Below are positions 43,605 to 53,691 of a stretch of 64,000 nt of DNA, in pieces (positions within the stretch are counted from its first letter, which is position 1; every line of letters begins with the position of its first letter). The notes under the pieces were generated by a model that saw only the letters and a program-made list of their open reading frames with translations, made no database searches and had not been told where the DNA came from. The stretch comes from Hansschlegelia beijingensis (GTDB lineage: Bacteria > Pseudomonadota > Alphaproteobacteria > Rhizobiales > Methylopilaceae): assembly GCF_014196425.1 (NCBI RefSeq), contig NZ_JACIDR010000002.1, positions 186,001 to 250,000 of the forward strand, given 5' to 3'. The position numbers and the translations under genes were made by a program.

Positions 43605-44114
43605 ATGACGTCCGGCCAGATCGTCCGCCCCTCCTGGACGTCGTCGCGGTCCCTGCTGATCCTTGCGGCGGCGGCGATCGTCTGCGGCGTCGCGGCCTGG
43701 CTCGGTTCGGCCGCCACGACGCCGAACATCGCGCCCTGGTACGAGGGGTTGCGCAAGCCGCCCTTCAACCCGCCGAACGTCGCGTTTCCGATCGTATGGA
43801 CGCTGCTCTTCGCCATGATGGCGATCGCGCTCTGGCGGGTCTGCGTGCGCGGGTCAGGCGAGGCCCTGCGGGGCGCGGTGACGGCCTTCGCGGTCCAGCT
43901 CGCGCTCAACGTCGCATGGTCCTTCGCGTTCTTCGCAGGCCGCAGCCCCTTGCTCGGGCTTCTGGACATCCTCCTCCTGCTGCCGGCGATCGTCTGGACG
44001 ATCGTGCGCTTCCGTCGGATAGACGGGCCTGCGGCGGCGCTGCTCTATCCCTACCTCGCCTGGGTGAGCTTCGCGGCCGTTCTCAACGGGTCGATCCTCC
44101 ACCTCAACGGCTGA
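43605..44114 (+). CDS. tspO: TspO/MBR family protein
   Basis: The 169-residue protein has five membrane spans and the family motifs WYEGLRKPPFNPPNVAFPIVW (shortened), with the Pro-rich loop after the first span, and ALNVAWSFAFFAGR. TspO binds porphyrins and tunes tetrapyrrole responses to oxygen and light in alphaproteobacteria. TGGAG lies seven bases upstream of the ATG. It has a longer basic N-terminus than usual. It is followed by a HIG1-like gene and a cobalamin adenosyltransferase on the same strand. Confidence 0.92.
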   Translation: MTSGQIVRPSWTSSRSLLILAAAAIVCGVAAWLGSAATTPNIAPWYEGLRKPPFNPPNVAFPIVWTLLFAMMAIALWRVCVRGSGEALRGAVTAFAVQLALNVAWSFAFFAGRSPLLGLLDILLLLPAIVWTIVRFRRIDGPAAALLYPYLAWVSFAAVLNGSILHLNG

Positions 44115-44159
44115 GACCTTCACCCTTCGCCGTCCCGTCCGTCTCGCGAGAGTGCCGCG

Positions 44160-44354
44160 ATGTCCACCTTCCTCGCCAATTTCGCCGTGCCGATCGCCGT
44201 CGGCGCCGTCGCGGTCGTCCTACTCATCGGTCTGTTCAACATGACGCGCGGCGGCAGCCCGAACCTGTCGCAGAAGCTGATGCGCTGGCGCGTCATCCTG
44301 CAGTTCGTGGCGATCGTGGTGATCATGATCACCGTCTGGGCCATGGGCCGCTGA
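44160..44354 (+). CDS. Twin-span HIG1-domain protein
   Basis: The 64-residue protein has two membrane segments (about 8-27 and 44-62) joined by MTRGGSPNLSQKLMRWRV, the charged loop characteristic of HIG1/hypoxia-induced small proteins. In mitochondria and alphaproteobacteria related proteins bind cytochrome c oxidase or bc1 complexes. It precedes the adenosyltransferase by only four bases, so the two are likely co-transcribed. Confidence 0.88.
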   Translation: MSTFLANFAVPIAVGAVAVVLLIGLFNMTRGGSPNLSQKLMRWRVILQFVAIVVIMITVWAMGR

Positions 44355-44358
44355 CGCC

Positions 44359-44928
44359 ATGGTCAAGCTCAACAAGATCTACACCCGCACCGGCGACGAC
44401 GGCACCACCGGCCTCGCCGCCGGGCCGCGCCGGCCGAAGCACGACCTGAGGGTGGAGAGCTTCGGCGCGATCGACGAGACCAACGCGACGCTCGGCCTGG
44501 CGCGGCTTCACGCGGCCGCCGAGCCCGAGATCGAGGCTGCGCTCGCCCGCATCCAGAACGAGCTGTTCGACCTCGGCGCGGACCTCGCCACGCCTGACGA
44601 CGGCAAGGATCTTGGCTACGAGCCGCTGCGCATCGTGGACAGCCAGGTGGTCCGGCTCGAGCAGGAAATCGACGCGCTGAACGCCCGGCTCGAGCCGCTG
44701 AGATCCTTCGTGCTCCCGGCCGGGACGCCGCTCGCGGCGCATCTCCACATGGCGCGCACGGTGGCGCGGCGGGCTGAACGGCTGATGACGGCGCTCGCGG
44801 CGCGCGAAGCCGTCTCGTCGGCGGCGCTGCGTTACGTCAACCGTCTCTCGGACTACCTGTTCGTGGCCGCGCGCGTCGCCAATCTCGGCGCCGGCGACGT
44901 GCTTTGGGCGCCCGGAAAGACACGCTAG
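44359..44928 (+). CDS. ATP:cob(I)alamin adenosyltransferase, PduO type
   Basis: The 189-residue cytosolic enzyme transfers the adenosyl group of ATP to cob(I)alamin. It shows the N-terminal ATP site KIYTRTGDDGTTGLAAGPR, the ESFGAIDETNATLG segment and the C-terminal RYVNRLSDYLFVAAR motif of the PduO family. It forms trimers. The product adenosylcobalamin serves ethylmalonyl-CoA and methylmalonyl-CoA mutases, which fits the nearby mcd gene. The start at 44359 is four bases after the HIG1-like gene. Confidence 0.93.
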   Translation: MVKLNKIYTRTGDDGTTGLAAGPRRPKHDLRVESFGAIDETNATLGLARLHAAAEPEIEAALARIQNELFDLGADLATPDDGKDLGYEPLRIVDSQVVRLEQEIDALNARLEPLRSFVLPAGTPLAAHLHMARTVARRAERLMTALAAREAVSSAALRYVNRLSDYLFVAARVANLGAGDVLWAPGKTR

Positions 44929-45034
44929 CGCCAGGATCGGTCTCCGGGCCGCGTCGGCCCCTTGGAGCCTGAGGCGGGCGTCTTCATATTCCCGGAGACG
45001 CAGGCGATCGCGCCTGGCGAGACGAGACGCCGCC

Positions 45035-45772
45035 ATGTTCGTCCCTCTCCTGGACGACGCCCCGGTACGCCGTATCCGGCAGCCCTGGGTGAACTACGCC
45101 TTCATGGCCGCGTGCATCCTCGTCTACGTCTTCGTTCAATCAGGATGGATCCTCCCCGCTCATCCGGGCGCGGTGGTGTCGTTCGGCCTGATCCCGAGCG
45201 TTCTTTTCTCCGAGGCGGTGCTGCCTGAGGGCTATGCGGTCGTGCCCGCCTGGGCCACGCTCATCACCTCGCAATTCCTGCATGGCGGGCTGCTGCACCT
45301 CGTCGGCAACATGCTGTTCCTCAGGGCCTTCGGCGACAATGTCGAGGATGATCTGGGCCATCTGCGCTACATCGCGTTCCTGCTGCTGTGCGGCGTGGGG
45401 GCGGGGCTCGCCCACGCGCTGGGCGCCGCCAACGCGGACGCGCCGCTGGTCGGCGCGTCCGGCGTCGTGGCGGGCGTCATCGCGGCCTATGTGATGCTGC
45501 ATCCGCAGGTGAAGGTCTGGGTGCTGGTGTTCTACCGGTTCCCGGTCCGCCTGCGCGCCTTCTGGATCATCGGCGCCTGGGTCGTCTTCCAGGCCGGCAA
45601 CGCTCTGCTCGCGGGCCACGAGCAGGTCGCCTGGTGGGCCCATGTGGGCGGTTTCCTCACCGGCGCGGTGCTGGTGGTCGCGCTGAAACGGCCCGAGGTG
45701 AAGCTGTTCGACCGGGATCTCGCGGCGCGCATCGAGCGGCGCGGCGACGAGACCGTCGAGGGCCCCGCATAG
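45035..45772 (+). CDS. Rhomboid family intramembrane serine protease
   Basis: The 245-residue inner-membrane protease has six to seven spans. The catalytic Ser is S142 in GASGVVAG and the His is H203 in WAHVGGFLTGA. The conserved HGGLLHLVGNMLFL loop with the WR-type structural region is present. It cleaves membrane proteins within the bilayer. The C-terminal 35 residues are charged and cytosolic. It lies between the adenosyltransferase and etfB with gaps of over 100 bases, so it is probably a single-gene unit. Substrates are unknown. Confidence 0.93.
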   Translation: MFVPLLDDAPVRRIRQPWVNYAFMAACILVYVFVQSGWILPAHPGAVVSFGLIPSVLFSEAVLPEGYAVVPAWATLITSQFLHGGLLHLVGNMLFLRAFGDNVEDDLGHLRYIAFLLLCGVGAGLAHALGAANADAPLVGASGVVAGVIAAYVMLHPQVKVWVLVFYRFPVRLRAFWIIGAWVVFQAGNALLAGHEQVAWWAHVGGFLTGAVLVVALKRPEVKLFDRDLAARIERRGDETVEGPA

Positions 45773-45946
45773 GCTTTCTGCGACTTTCTGAGGTCGCGCC
45801 GCAGCGTTGACTTGGGCTCCGGCCGCCTCCTACTGTCCGCCGCGCTTTCGCCCGCCCGGCGTCCGAAAGCGGCCGCGCGCCCGTGCGGCTTTGGCCGATG
45901 CGTTCCGCGTCGTTGCGCGATGATCCTCCTGAGGTGAAGAGGCCCG

Positions 45947-46696
45947 ATGAAGGTACTTGTGCCGGTCAAGCGAGTGGTCGACTACAACGTCAAGATCCGG
46001 GTGAAGCCCGACGGCTCGGGCGTCGAGCTCGCCAATGTGAAGATGTCGATGAATCCCTTCGACGAGATCGCCGTCGAGGAGGCGCTCCGGCTCAGGGAGT
46101 CCGGCAAGGCGACCGAGGTGGTCATCGTCTCGGTGGGCCCGGCGCAGGCCGCGGAGACGATCCGCACCGGCCTCGCCATGGGCGCCGACCGCGGCGTCCT
46201 GGTGAAGACCGATGGCCCGACCGAGCCGCTCGGCGTCGCCAAGCTTCTGGTCAAGATCGTCGAGGAGGAGCAGCCCGGCCTCGTGGTGATGGGCAAGCAG
46301 GCGATCGACGACGACTGCAACCAGACCGGCCAGATGCTCGCCGCGCTGCTCGGCTGGCCGCAGGGCACCTTCGCCTCCAAGGTCTCGCCGGAGGCCGACA
46401 CCGTCCAGGTGACGCGGGAGGTCGACGGCGGGCTGCAGACGGTCTCGCTGAAGCTGCCGGCCGTCGTCACCACCGATCTGCGCCTCAACGAGCCGCGCTA
46501 CGCCTCGCTGCCCAACATCATGAAGGCCAAGAAGAAGCCGCTGGACGAGAAGTCCGCGGCCGATCTCGGGGTCGACATCGCGCCGCGCCTGCAGGTCCTC
46601 AAGACCGTGGAGCCGCCAAAGCGTCAGGCGGGCGCCAAGGTGGGCTCGGTGGCCGAGCTCGTCGAGAAGCTGAAGAACGAAGCGGGAGCGATCTGA
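45947..46696 (+). CDS. etfB: Electron transfer flavoprotein subunit beta
   Basis: The 249-residue protein begins [20 protein letters not shown] and carries the family signature segment with [15 protein letters not shown] and [25 protein letters not shown] (shortened). With EtfA it accepts electrons from acyl-CoA dehydrogenases, including Mcd, and passes them to ETF:quinone oxidoreductase. It binds AMP; FAD is held mainly by the alpha subunit. etfA starts two bases after its stop, so the pair is co-transcribed. Confidence 0.97.
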   Translation: MKVLVPVKRVVDYNVKIRVKPDGSGVELANVKMSMNPFDEIAVEEALRLRESGKATEVVIVSVGPAQAAETIRTGLAMGADRGVLVKTDGPTEPLGVAKLLVKIVEEEQPGLVVMGKQAIDDDCNQTGQMLAALLGWPQGTFASKVSPEADTVQVTREVDGGLQTVSLKLPAVVTTDLRLNEPRYASLPNIMKAKKKPLDEKSAADLGVDIAPRLQVLKTVEPPKRQAGAKVGSVAELVEKLKNEAGAI

Positions 46697-46697
46697 C

Positions 46698-47642
46698 ATG
46701 GCGACCCTGCTGTTCGCAGACCACCACGAGGACGCGCTGGGCGACGCGACCGCCAAGGCGCTGACGGCCGCGCGCCAGATCGGCGAGCCGGTCCACATCC
46801 TGGTCGCCGGCAAGGCGCCGCGCGCCGCCGCCGAGCAGGCCGCGCAGCTCGAGGGCGTCGAGAAGGTTCTGGTCGCCTCCCACGAGAGCTACGCGCATGG
46901 CCTCGCGGAGCCGATCGCGGAGCTGATCCTCGGCCTGATGGACGGCTATGACGCGCTCGTCGCGTCGTCCTCCACCACCGGCAAGAACATCCTGCCGCGG
47001 GTCGCCGCCAAGCTCGACGTGATGCAGATCTCCGACATCTCGAAGGTCGAGGCGCCGGACACGTTCGAGCGGCCGGTCTACGCCGGCAACGCGATCCAGA
47101 CGGTGAAGTCGAGCGACCCGAAGAAGGTCGTCACGGTGCGCACCTCGACCTTCCAGGCGACCGGTCACGGCGGCTCCGCGGCGATCGAGGAGATCGCGGC
47201 GGCGGCCGACCCCGGGCTCTCGACCTTCGTCGGCGAGGAGCTCACCCAGTCCGACCGGCCGGAGCTCGGCTCCGCCAGGATCATCGTGTCGGGCGGCCGC
47301 GCGCTCGGATCGGCGGACAAGTTCAAGGAGGTCGTCGAGCCTCTGGCCGACCAGCTCGGCGCCGCGATCGGCGCGAGCCGCGCTGCGGTCGACGCCGGCT
47401 ACGCTCCGAACGACCAGCAGGTCGGGCAGACCGGCAAGGTGGTGGCGCCGGAGCTCTACATCGCGCTCGGCATCTCGGGCGCGATCCAGCATCTGGCCGG
47501 CATGAAGGATTCGAAGGTGATCGTCGCCATCAACAAGGACGAGGAGGCGCCGATCTTCCAGGTGGCCGACTACGGCCTCGTGGCGGATCTGTTCCAGGCT
47601 GTCCCGGAGCTCCGCGAGGAGCTGGCCAAAGCGCGGAAGTGA
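46698..47642 (+). CDS. etfA: Electron transfer flavoprotein subunit alpha
   Basis: The 314-residue protein has an N-terminal Rossmann-like domain ([14 protein letters not shown]) and the C-terminal FAD-binding domain. The FAD site shows [20 protein letters not shown] and the signature [19 protein letters not shown] with the [14 protein letters not shown] strand. It is the FAD-bearing half of the heterodimer with EtfB. A hairpin after the stop likely ends the transcript before the hydroxybutyryl-CoA dehydrogenase gene. Confidence 0.97.
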   Translation: MATLLFADHHEDALGDATAKALTAARQIGEPVHILVAGKAPRAAAEQAAQLEGVEKVLVASHESYAHGLAEPIAELILGLMDGYDALVASSSTTGKNILPRVAAKLDVMQISDISKVEAPDTFERPVYAGNAIQTVKSSDPKKVVTVRTSTFQATGHGGSAAIEEIAAAADPGLSTFVGEELTQSDRPELGSARIIVSGGRALGSADKFKEVVEPLADQLGAAIGASRAAVDAGYAPNDQQVGQTGKVVAPELYIALGISGAIQHLAGMKDSKVIVAINKDEEAPIFQVADYGLVADLFQAVPELREELAKARK

Positions 47643-47646
47643 CGTA

Positions 47647-47667
47647 TCTGGCGCACCAGGCGCCAGA
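47647..47667 (+). terminator. Candidate terminator after etfA
   Basis: TCTGGCGC and GCGCCAGA pair perfectly around ACCAG, followed by CTTTCG. The stem is strong but the T run is short, so it may attenuate rather than stop transcription into the next gene. Confidence 0.5.
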
Positions 47668-47780
47668 CTTTCGTAGGGGCGACGGTCGCGACGCTGGCAT
47701 TGTGCGGCGCGGCACGTAAGATCGCGCCGCGCCGGGCGATCGTCCCGGCGCGGGTCAGTATGGACGGTCAGACGGGCATC

Positions 47781-48662
47781 ATGCCGATGGAAATTCGTAA
47801 GATCGGCGTCATCGGCGCAGGGCAGATGGGCAGCGGCATCGCGCATGTCTGCTCTCTGGCCGGGCTCGACATAACGCTCAACGACATCTCGCCGGACCGG
47901 GCCAAGGCGGGCCTGTCGGTGATCGACGCCAACATGCAGCGCCAGGCTGGCAAGGGCGCGATCAGCGACGACGACCGCCAGGCGGCGCTCAAGCGCATCA
48001 CTCTCGCCAGCGACTACGAGGCGCTGGGCGACTGCGACATCGTCATCGAGGCGGCGACCGAAGACGAGCAGATCAAGCGCAAGATCTACTCGGACCTTTG
48101 CCCGTCGCTGAAGCCCGACGCGATGGTGGCCACCAACACCTCGTCGATCTCGATCACCCGGCTGGCGGCCTCGACCGACCGGCCGGAGCGCTTCATCGGC
48201 ATCCACTTCATGAATCCGGTGCCGCTGATGCAGCTCGTCGAGCTGATCCGAGGCATCGCGACCGAAGACGAGACCTTCGAAGCCGCGAAGCAGCTGATCG
48301 ACAAGCTGGGCAAGACGGTCGCGGTGTCCGAGGATTTCCCGGCCTTCATGGTCAACCGCATTCTTCTGCCGATGATCAACGAGGCGATCTACACGCTCTA
48401 CGAGGGCGTAGGCTCGGTCGACGCCATCGACACGGCGATGCGGCTCGGCGCGAACCACCCGATGGGCCCCCTGCAACTCGCCGACTTCATCGGCCTCGAC
48501 ACCTGCCTGTCGATCATGCAGGTCCTCCACGACGGACTCGCGGATTCGAAGTACCGGCCCTGCCCGCTGCTGGTGAAATATGTCGAAGCCGGCTGGCTCG
48601 GCCGGAAGACGCAGCGGGGCTTCTACGACTATCGGGGCGAACACCCGGTTCCCACGCGCTGA
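47781..48662 (+). CDS. 3-hydroxybutyryl-CoA dehydrogenase
   Basis: The 293-residue enzyme interconverts 3-hydroxybutyryl-CoA and acetoacetyl-CoA with NAD(P). The dinucleotide site is [14 protein letters not shown] near the start. The active-site region contains [26 protein letters not shown] (catalytic His) and [17 protein letters not shown]. The C-terminal helical domain is complete. ATG 47781 gives the usual start ([12 protein letters not shown]); ATG 47760 and 47787 are alternatives. It joins etfBA in the fatty-acid, PHB and ethylmalonyl-CoA network. The family symbol in such clusters is hbdA or paaH; I leave it open. Confidence 0.93.
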   Translation: MPMEIRKIGVIGAGQMGSGIAHVCSLAGLDITLNDISPDRAKAGLSVIDANMQRQAGKGAISDDDRQAALKRITLASDYEALGDCDIVIEAATEDEQIKRKIYSDLCPSLKPDAMVATNTSSISITRLAASTDRPERFIGIHFMNPVPLMQLVELIRGIATEDETFEAAKQLIDKLGKTVAVSEDFPAFMVNRILLPMINEAIYTLYEGVGSVDAIDTAMRLGANHPMGPLQLADFIGLDTCLSIMQVLHDGLADSKYRPCPLLVKYVEAGWLGRKTQRGFYDYRGEHPVPTR

Positions 48663-48746
48663 GCTTCCGGGCGGACGCGCGCGACGGTTCAACCGTTCTT
48701 TAACCCGCGCGGCCCAACGTCCGGGGTCACTCGCGGAGCGACCCTG

Positions 48747-48941
48747 ATGGACATGAGCTCTCTCGCGGCTTCGGCGATCGCAAGCGTCGCCCGGCAGACC
48801 CGCGACGGCTTCGCGGTGGCGGCCCTGAAGATCGCGAATCAGCAGCAGCAGGCGATGGCCGACCTCGTCGCCGAGGCGGCTCAGACAGGCAAAGCCCAGA
48901 CGGCCCCGGAAACGGGCCGCACCCTCGACCGTATGGCCTAG
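48747..48941 (+). CDS. Small protein resembling YjfB putative motility family
   Basis: The 64-residue protein opens MDMSSLAASAIASVARQ and continues with an ALKIANQQQQAMADLVAEAA helix. That layout, a short Ser/Ala-rich N-terminus, an LK motif and a Gln-rich helix, is the YjfB pattern. The family is linked to flagella only by context in other genomes; no flagellar genes are nearby. The ATG follows GGAGCGACCCTG. It is soluble. The assignment rests on pattern similarity and is moderate. Confidence 0.6.
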   Translation: MDMSSLAASAIASVARQTRDGFAVAALKIANQQQQAMADLVAEAAQTGKAQTAPETGRTLDRMA

Positions 48942-48982
48942 CGGGTCACGGCCGGAGCCCCGGCCGTGACGGACGCCGCCGC

Positions 48983-49360
48983 CTACTTCTGCGTAGCCAG
49001 ATAGGCGATGACGTTCTGCCGGTCCTTCTCGTTCGGGACCTTGAGGGTCATCTTGCTCGGGCCGCCGAGATAGCCGCTCGGATCCGCGAGGAAGGCCGAC
49101 AGTTTGGCTTCGTCCCATGCGCCGATTTCCGGCGCCTTGGCTTTCATGGCGTCGCTATAGGCGAAGCCCTCGACGCTTCCCGCCGGACGCCCGACAACGC
49201 CCTGCAGGGCCGGGCCGACCTTGGACTTTGCGTCCGGGCCGACCTCGTGGCACGCCTTGCAGCGCGCGAAGACCTTCTGTCCGGCGGCGGCGTCCTGCGC
49301 GACCGCCCCTCCGGCCGACATCGCCAGCGCGACCGTCGCCCACGCGAGTGTTCGTATCAT
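48983..49360 (-). CDS. Cytochrome c (class I, c2-like)
   Basis: The 125-residue protein has a signal peptide ending AVA (about residue 21), a heme site C34-K-A-C37-H38 and an axial Met in GGPSKMTLKVPNEKDRQ. The LxGVVGRPAGSVEGFAYSDAMK (shortened) and the final NVIAYLATQK helix are typical of mitochondrial-type soluble cytochromes c. It likely carries electrons between bc1 and terminal oxidases or a periplasmic dehydrogenase. GGGAGGAG precedes the start. It differs from the tandem cytochromes at 22194 and 22791. Confidence 0.92.
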   Translation of the reverse strand: MIRTLAWATVALAMSAGGAVAQDAAAGQKVFARCKACHEVGPDAKSKVGPALQGVVGRPAGSVEGFAYSDAMKAKAPEIGAWDEAKLSAFLADPSGYLGGPSKMTLKVPNEKDRQNVIAYLATQK

Positions 49361-49606
49361 CCCGTAGCTCCTCCCTGCGCCCGGTCTTCTTGGCGGCCGG
49401 ACGTCTGTCACGCGGACATCCGCGCGGTGGAAATATCGCGCGTTGTTTGAATTCTTCCAATGTGCTCGTCGACGGCGATCCGACGCCTCGGCTTGTGGAC
49501 AGCAGGGCGCCGCGGGGCCCGGTCCATCCTTCGTTAACGCTGACCATTCCTTATGGAGCGACGGGAAAGAGCGGCGTCGAGGCCGCTTCGAGAAGGGTTG
49601 CGAGTC

Positions 49607-51916
49607 ATGCGTTTCACCGGGCGGCCGCCAGCTTCCGAAGACGTCAAACCGGCGGCCAAGCGGGCCACCGGAGAGGTTCGCGTCGGCCGCACGCCGGACG
49701 CCATGCTGCGGCAACGCCGGTCCGCGGAGCCCGTCGAGGAGCCGGTTCCGCCCGCGCCCGAAAGCAGCCCGACCGGCGTTCCGATCCCGAGCTGGCTGCG
49801 TCCGTTCGCGAGCGGCCCGAACACCCGTTTCACGCGGACCCCGGACAGCATCCTGCGCGGTCGCCACCGCCTGCCCTCGATTCCCGAAGCCGCCCACCCG
49901 ATCGAGCCGGAGGCCGCCGCCGAAGCCATGTCCGGCATGGCGTTCGAGGGCGAGGCCGGACCGCGCCGCACGGCGCCCCAGACGATCCGTCGCCTCAAGC
50001 ATGCGATCCGCGTCGGCGAGCCGCCGGCGCCGCTGCGGACCGAAATCCAGGACAACCGGCCCGACGCGACCCCCGAAGAGGATCGCGCCGAGGCGCCGAG
50101 CGCGACGGTGGGCTCCTTCCTGACCGGTTCGCTGGGCCAGCCCTTCGCGAGCTTTGCGCCGGTCACCTACCGGGCCTCCTTCGGCGGAACGGAGGCGCCG
50201 CGTCCGGCGGCCCCTCCCCCGGCGCCTCTGGAGGCCAAGCCCGCGCCGGTCGCCCCCGTCTCGCCGGCCACGCCGGCCCCGGCGCGCCGTCCGGTCGCCG
50301 CCGTCGAGGCCAGGGAGGCCGCAAGCCGGCCGGCGCCCGCGGCAGCGCCTGCCCCGTCGACGCAGCCGGCGCCCCGCGCGGCCGCGAAGAGCTCGGACGT
50401 CTACGAGCTCCCGCCGCTCGATCTGCTGGCGCTTCCCGCCGAGAACGAGCCCAACGAGGAGCACTCGGAGGAGGCGCTCGAGCGGAACTCGGTGAAGCTG
50501 CAGCAGACCCTGCAGGACTTCGGCGTGCGCGGGGAGATCATCGACGCCAATCCCGGTCCGGTCGTCACCCTTTATGAACTCGAGCCCGCGCCTGGCGTGA
50601 AGTCGAGCCGTGTGATCGCGCTCGCCTCCGACATCGCCCGCTCGATGGCGGCGATCTCGGCCCGCGTCGCCGTGGTGGAGGGCCGCAACGTCATCGGAAT
50701 CGAGCTGCCGAACGCCCGCCGCGACACGGTGTTTCTGCGCGAGCTCCTCGAGAGCCCCGCCTTCGGCGCGACCCAACACAAGCTCGCCCTGTGCCTCGGC
50801 AAGACGATCGGCGGCGAGCCGGTGATCGCCGACCTCGCCAAGATGCCGCACCTGCTGGTGGCTGGCACCACCGGCTCGGGCAAGTCGGTCGCCATCAACA
50901 CCATGATCCTGTCGCTGCTCTACATGCACCGGCCCGAGAAATGCCGGCTGATCATGGTCGACCCCAAGATGCTGGAGCTCTCGGTCTATGAGGGCATTCC
51001 CCATCTGCTGACGCCGGTCGTGACCGACCCCCGGAAGGCGGTGGTCGCGCTCAAATGGGCGGTCCGCGAGATGGAGGACCGCTACAAGAAGATGTCGAAG
51101 CTCGGCGTGCGCAACATCGACGGCTTCAACGCCCGCGCCGCAGAGGCGACCGCGCGCGGCGAGACCGTCACGCGCCAGGTCCAGACCGGCTTCGACCGCG
51201 AGACCGGTCAGCCGATCTACGAAGACGAGGTCATGGACCTGTCTCCGCTGCCGTACATCGTCATCATCGTCGACGAGATGGCCGACCTGATGATGGTGGC
51301 CGGCAAGGACATCGAAGGCGCGATCCAGCGGCTCGCCCAGATGGCCCGCGCGGCCGGGATCCATCTGATCATGGCGACGCAGCGGCCCTCGGTCGACGTC
51401 ATCACGGGCACCATCAAGGCGAACTTCCCGACCCGGATCTCCTTCCAGGTCACCAGCAAGATCGACAGCCGCACCATCCTCGGCGAGATGGGCGCCGAGC
51501 AGCTCCTGGGCCAGGGCGACATGCTGCACATGCAGGGCGGCGGCCGGATCACCCGCGTGCATGGGCCGTTCGTGGCCGATGCGGAGGTCGAGAAGGTGGT
51601 CGACCATCTCAAGCTGCAGGGCCGGCCCGAATATCTCGAGGCGGTCACCGCCGATGACGAGGAGGCCGCCGGCGAGGGGGAGGAGCCGGACGCCGCGGTG
51701 TTCGACGCCGGCGAGTTCAGCGAGGAGTCCGGCGACCTCTACGAGCAGGCCGTCGCGGTCGTGTTGCGGGACCGGAAGGCCTCGACCTCCTACATCCAGC
51801 GCCGTCTCCAGATCGGCTACAACCGCGCCGCCTCCCTCATGGAGCGCATGGAGCAGGAAGGCATCGTCGGCGCCGCGAACCACGCCGGCAAGCGCGAGAT
51901 CTTCCGGGGAGGCTGA
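49607..51916 (+). CDS. ftsK: FtsK-family DNA translocase without membrane domain
   Basis: The 769-residue protein has the full C-terminal FtsK motor. An alpha/beta translocase module begins at about residue 285 ([14 protein letters not shown]). Walker A is [15 protein letters not shown] (about 418), Walker [15 protein letters not shown], and the gamma winged helix ([14 protein letters not shown]...[14 protein letters not shown]) binds orienting motifs. Residues 1-280 are Pro/Ala/Arg-rich and show no hydrophobic span, so the four-helix membrane anchor of classical FtsK is missing. I start at [12 protein letters not shown] after AAGGG; an ATG 54 bases upstream has no binding site. A second, membrane-bound FtsK is probably elsewhere. 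Confidence 0.92.
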   Translation: MRFTGRPPASEDVKPAAKRATGEVRVGRTPDAMLRQRRSAEPVEEPVPPAPESSPTGVPIPSWLRPFASGPNTRFTRTPDSILRGRHRLPSIPEAAHPIEPEAAAEAMSGMAFEGEAGPRRTAPQTIRRLKHAIRVGEPPAPLRTEIQDNRPDATPEEDRAEAPSATVGSFLTGSLGQPFASFAPVTYRASFGGTEAPRPAAPPPAPLEAKPAPVAPVSPATPAPARRPVAAVEAREAASRPAPAAAPAPSTQPAPRAAAKSSDVYELPPLDLLALPAENEPNEEHSEEALERNSVKLQQTLQDFGVRGEIIDANPGPVVTLYELEPAPGVKSSRVIALASDIARSMAAISARVAVVEGRNVIGIELPNARRDTVFLRELLESPAFGATQHKLALCLGKTIGGEPVIADLAKMPHLLVAGTTGSGKSVAINTMILSLLYMHRPEKCRLIMVDPKMLELSVYEGIPHLLTPVVTDPRKAVVALKWAVREMEDRYKKMSKLGVRNIDGFNARAAEATARGETVTRQVQTGFDRETGQPIYEDEVMDLSPLPYIVIIVDEMADLMMVAGKDIEGAIQRLAQMARAAGIHLIMATQRPSVDVITGTIKANFPTRISFQVTSKIDSRTILGEMGAEQLLGQGDMLHMQGGGRITRVHGPFVADAEVEKVVDHLKLQGRPEYLEAVTADDEEAAGEGEEPDAAVFDAGEFSEESGDLYEQAVAVVLRDRKASTSYIQRRLQIGYNRAASLMERMEQEGIVGAANHAGKREIFRGG

Positions 51917-51925
51917 CGGGCCCGG

Positions 51926-51952
51926 CGGCCGGAGCGCGGGGCGCTCCGGCCG
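51926..51952. terminator. Bidirectional hairpin between ftsK and the SRPBCC gene
   Basis: CGGCCGGAGCGC and GCGCTCCGGCCG pair over 12 bp around GGG, in the gap between two convergent genes. There is no T run, so it may act with Rho or as a processing stop. Confidence 0.6.
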
Positions 51953-51959
51953 ATCAGAC

Positions 51960-52436
51960 TCAGGTGCTCTTGTCGACGATGCCGGCGAGGCCCTTCACGT
52001 AGATGCCGTCGATGACGGTCTTGGCGTCGGCCTCGCTCGCGCCCTTCGGCTGGAACGAGCCGGTCCAGGTGACCGTGGAGCCCGCCGAACCCGACGGCTC
52101 GACCTGGATGGTCGAGACGTAGCTCTCCACCGGCAGCGGGCTTTCGAGGATGCGGTAGCTGTACGCCATGCGGGCGTCGTCGCGGCCGACCTCCTCCTCC
52201 ACGATGGCGCCGCCGCCCTTCAGGCTGAGCGTGCGGATGTTCTTGCCGCCCTGCGTCGAGAGCTGGCAGGCTTCGACCAGCGGGTGCCAGTTCGCGATCC
52301 CGCAGAACCCGCCGATCGTGGCCCAGACCTTGTCGGGCGTGGCGTTGACGGGCGTCGCCTCGGTGACCTCGGCCGCGAGCGCCGGCGAGGCGGCGAGCGC
52401 CGCCAGCGCCGCGGCGGAAAACAATCGCTTGAGCAT
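51960..52436 (-). CDS. Periplasmic SRPBCC-fold protein, MxaD-like
   Basis: The 158-residue protein has a signal peptide (MLKRLFSAAALAALAASPALA) followed by an SRPBCC (polyketide cyclase/Bet v1-like) domain. The marker segments are ATPDKVWATIGGFCGIANWHP, an EEEVGRDDARMAYSYRILESPLP stretch and a final VIDGIYVKGLAGI helix. This fold binds hydrophobic ligands. A secreted SRPBCC protein in a possible methylotroph recalls MxaD, which aids methanol dehydrogenase-cytochrome contact. No mxa genes are present, so that role is only a suggestion. GAGG precedes the ATG. Confidence 0.75.
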   Translation of the reverse strand: MLKRLFSAAALAALAASPALAAEVTEATPVNATPDKVWATIGGFCGIANWHPLVEACQLSTQGGKNIRTLSLKGGGAIVEEEVGRDDARMAYSYRILESPLPVESYVSTIQVEPSGSAGSTVTWTGSFQPKGASEADAKTVIDGIYVKGLAGIVDKST

Positions 52437-52560
52437 GTCCTCACTTGTCCTTCTTGCTGGACGGTCTGTGCGCCGCTGCGTCCAGCATAGGGCGGCGAGG
52501 AAGGTTGCAAAGATGAGCGGCCACGCCCCGCGAGTCGTGGAGCGCAGGCGCCTCGAACGA

Positions 52561-53502
52561 TCACGAGCCGAAGATCGACCAGCCCATGCGCTTGGCCAGC
52601 ATTTCGAGCGCGATCCGGCCGAGATGGGAGTTGCCCGAGGCGTCGAGCCCCGGGGCCCACACGGCGATGGAGGCCTTGCCGGGCGCGACCGCCAGGATGC
52701 CGCCGCCCACGCCGCTCTTGCCCGGCAGTCCGACCCGGTAGGCGAACTCGCCCGAGCCGTCGTAATGGCCACAGGTCAGCATGATCGCGTTGATCCGTCG
52801 CGCGCGTTCGGGGGGCACCACGGTGAGGCCCGTCGACGGATTGCGGCCCGAATAGGCCAGGAAGCGCCCCGCCATTGCGAGCTGGCGGCACGACATCGCG
52901 ATCGCGCAGTGGTGGAAATAGACGCCGAGCGTATAGGCGACGGGATTGTCGAGGATCCCGAAGGATTTCATGTAGTTCGCCAGCGCCGCGTTGCGAAAGC
53001 CGGTGCGCTGCTCCGATGCCGCGACCGCCTTGTCGATCGTGATGGTCGAATCGTCCGCGAGGAACTGCATGAAGCGCAGGATCTCGCCGAGCGCCTCGCG
53101 CGGCTGATGACCGGACAGGATCAGATCGGTGACGGCGATGGCGCCGGCGTTGATGAACGGGTTGCGCGGGACGCCTCGCTCGTTCTCGAGCTGGACGATG
53201 GAGTTGAACGGACTGCCCGAGGGCTCCCTCCCAACGCGCCGCCAGAGCCGGTCGCCGGCCTTGCCGAGCGCGAGCGTCAGCGTGAACACCTTCGAGATGC
53301 TCTGGATCGAGAACGGCGTGTCGCTGTCGCCGCCGGCCGCGACCTCCCCGTCAGCGTCGATCACCGCAATCCCGAACGCTGAGGGGTCGACCCGGGCGAG
53401 CTCCGGAATGTAGCTCGCGACCTCGCCGCGATCCGTGCGCTCGCGCATCTCCTGCGCGATCTCCCGCACCACGGTCTGAAGGTCTGGCACGCCGGCGTCC
53501 AT
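52561..53502 (-). CDS. glsA: Glutaminase
   Basis: The 313-residue enzyme hydrolyses glutamine to glutamate and ammonia. It is a serine-dependent beta-lactamase-like enzyme, with the catalytic Ser-x-x-Lys in [11 protein letters not shown]. Other conserved parts are [12 protein letters not shown], an [14 protein letters not shown] stretch and the C-terminal [16 protein letters not shown]. The length matches the family. It is cytoplasmic and stands alone between the SRPBCC gene and catalase. In related bacteria it supports acid resistance and nitrogen recycling; here that is inference. Confidence 0.95.
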   Translation of the reverse strand: MDAGVPDLQTVVREIAQEMRERTDRGEVASYIPELARVDPSAFGIAVIDADGEVAAGGDSDTPFSIQSISKVFTLTLALGKAGDRLWRRVGREPSGSPFNSIVQLENERGVPRNPFINAGAIAVTDLILSGHQPREALGEILRFMQFLADDSTITIDKAVAASEQRTGFRNAALANYMKSFGILDNPVAYTLGVYFHHCAIAMSCRQLAMAGRFLAYSGRNPSTGLTVVPPERARRINAIMLTCGHYDGSGEFAYRVGLPGKSGVGGGILAVAPGKASIAVWAPGLDASGNSHLGRIALEMLAKRMGWSIFGS

Positions 53503-53691
53503 CGGTGTCTTCCTGCTCCGCCCGGGCTTTAGCCGGTGGGCGCTCGGGTGGCCAGATCACGATTCAGGCAGGCGGAAACAAAGCTCGCCCGCCCGCGTTT
53601 CCTATGGATCGGGTCGGCGGGATCCGCGCCCCACGATCGCCTCGAGGCGGAAGGGAGCGGACGGCGCAGCTCGCGAAACCGGAGGAACGAG

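Noticed and set aside
48983-51883. 966-codon open frame on the minus strand
   Set aside because: Only the last 125 codons (cytochrome c) are real; the rest is antisense to ftsK.
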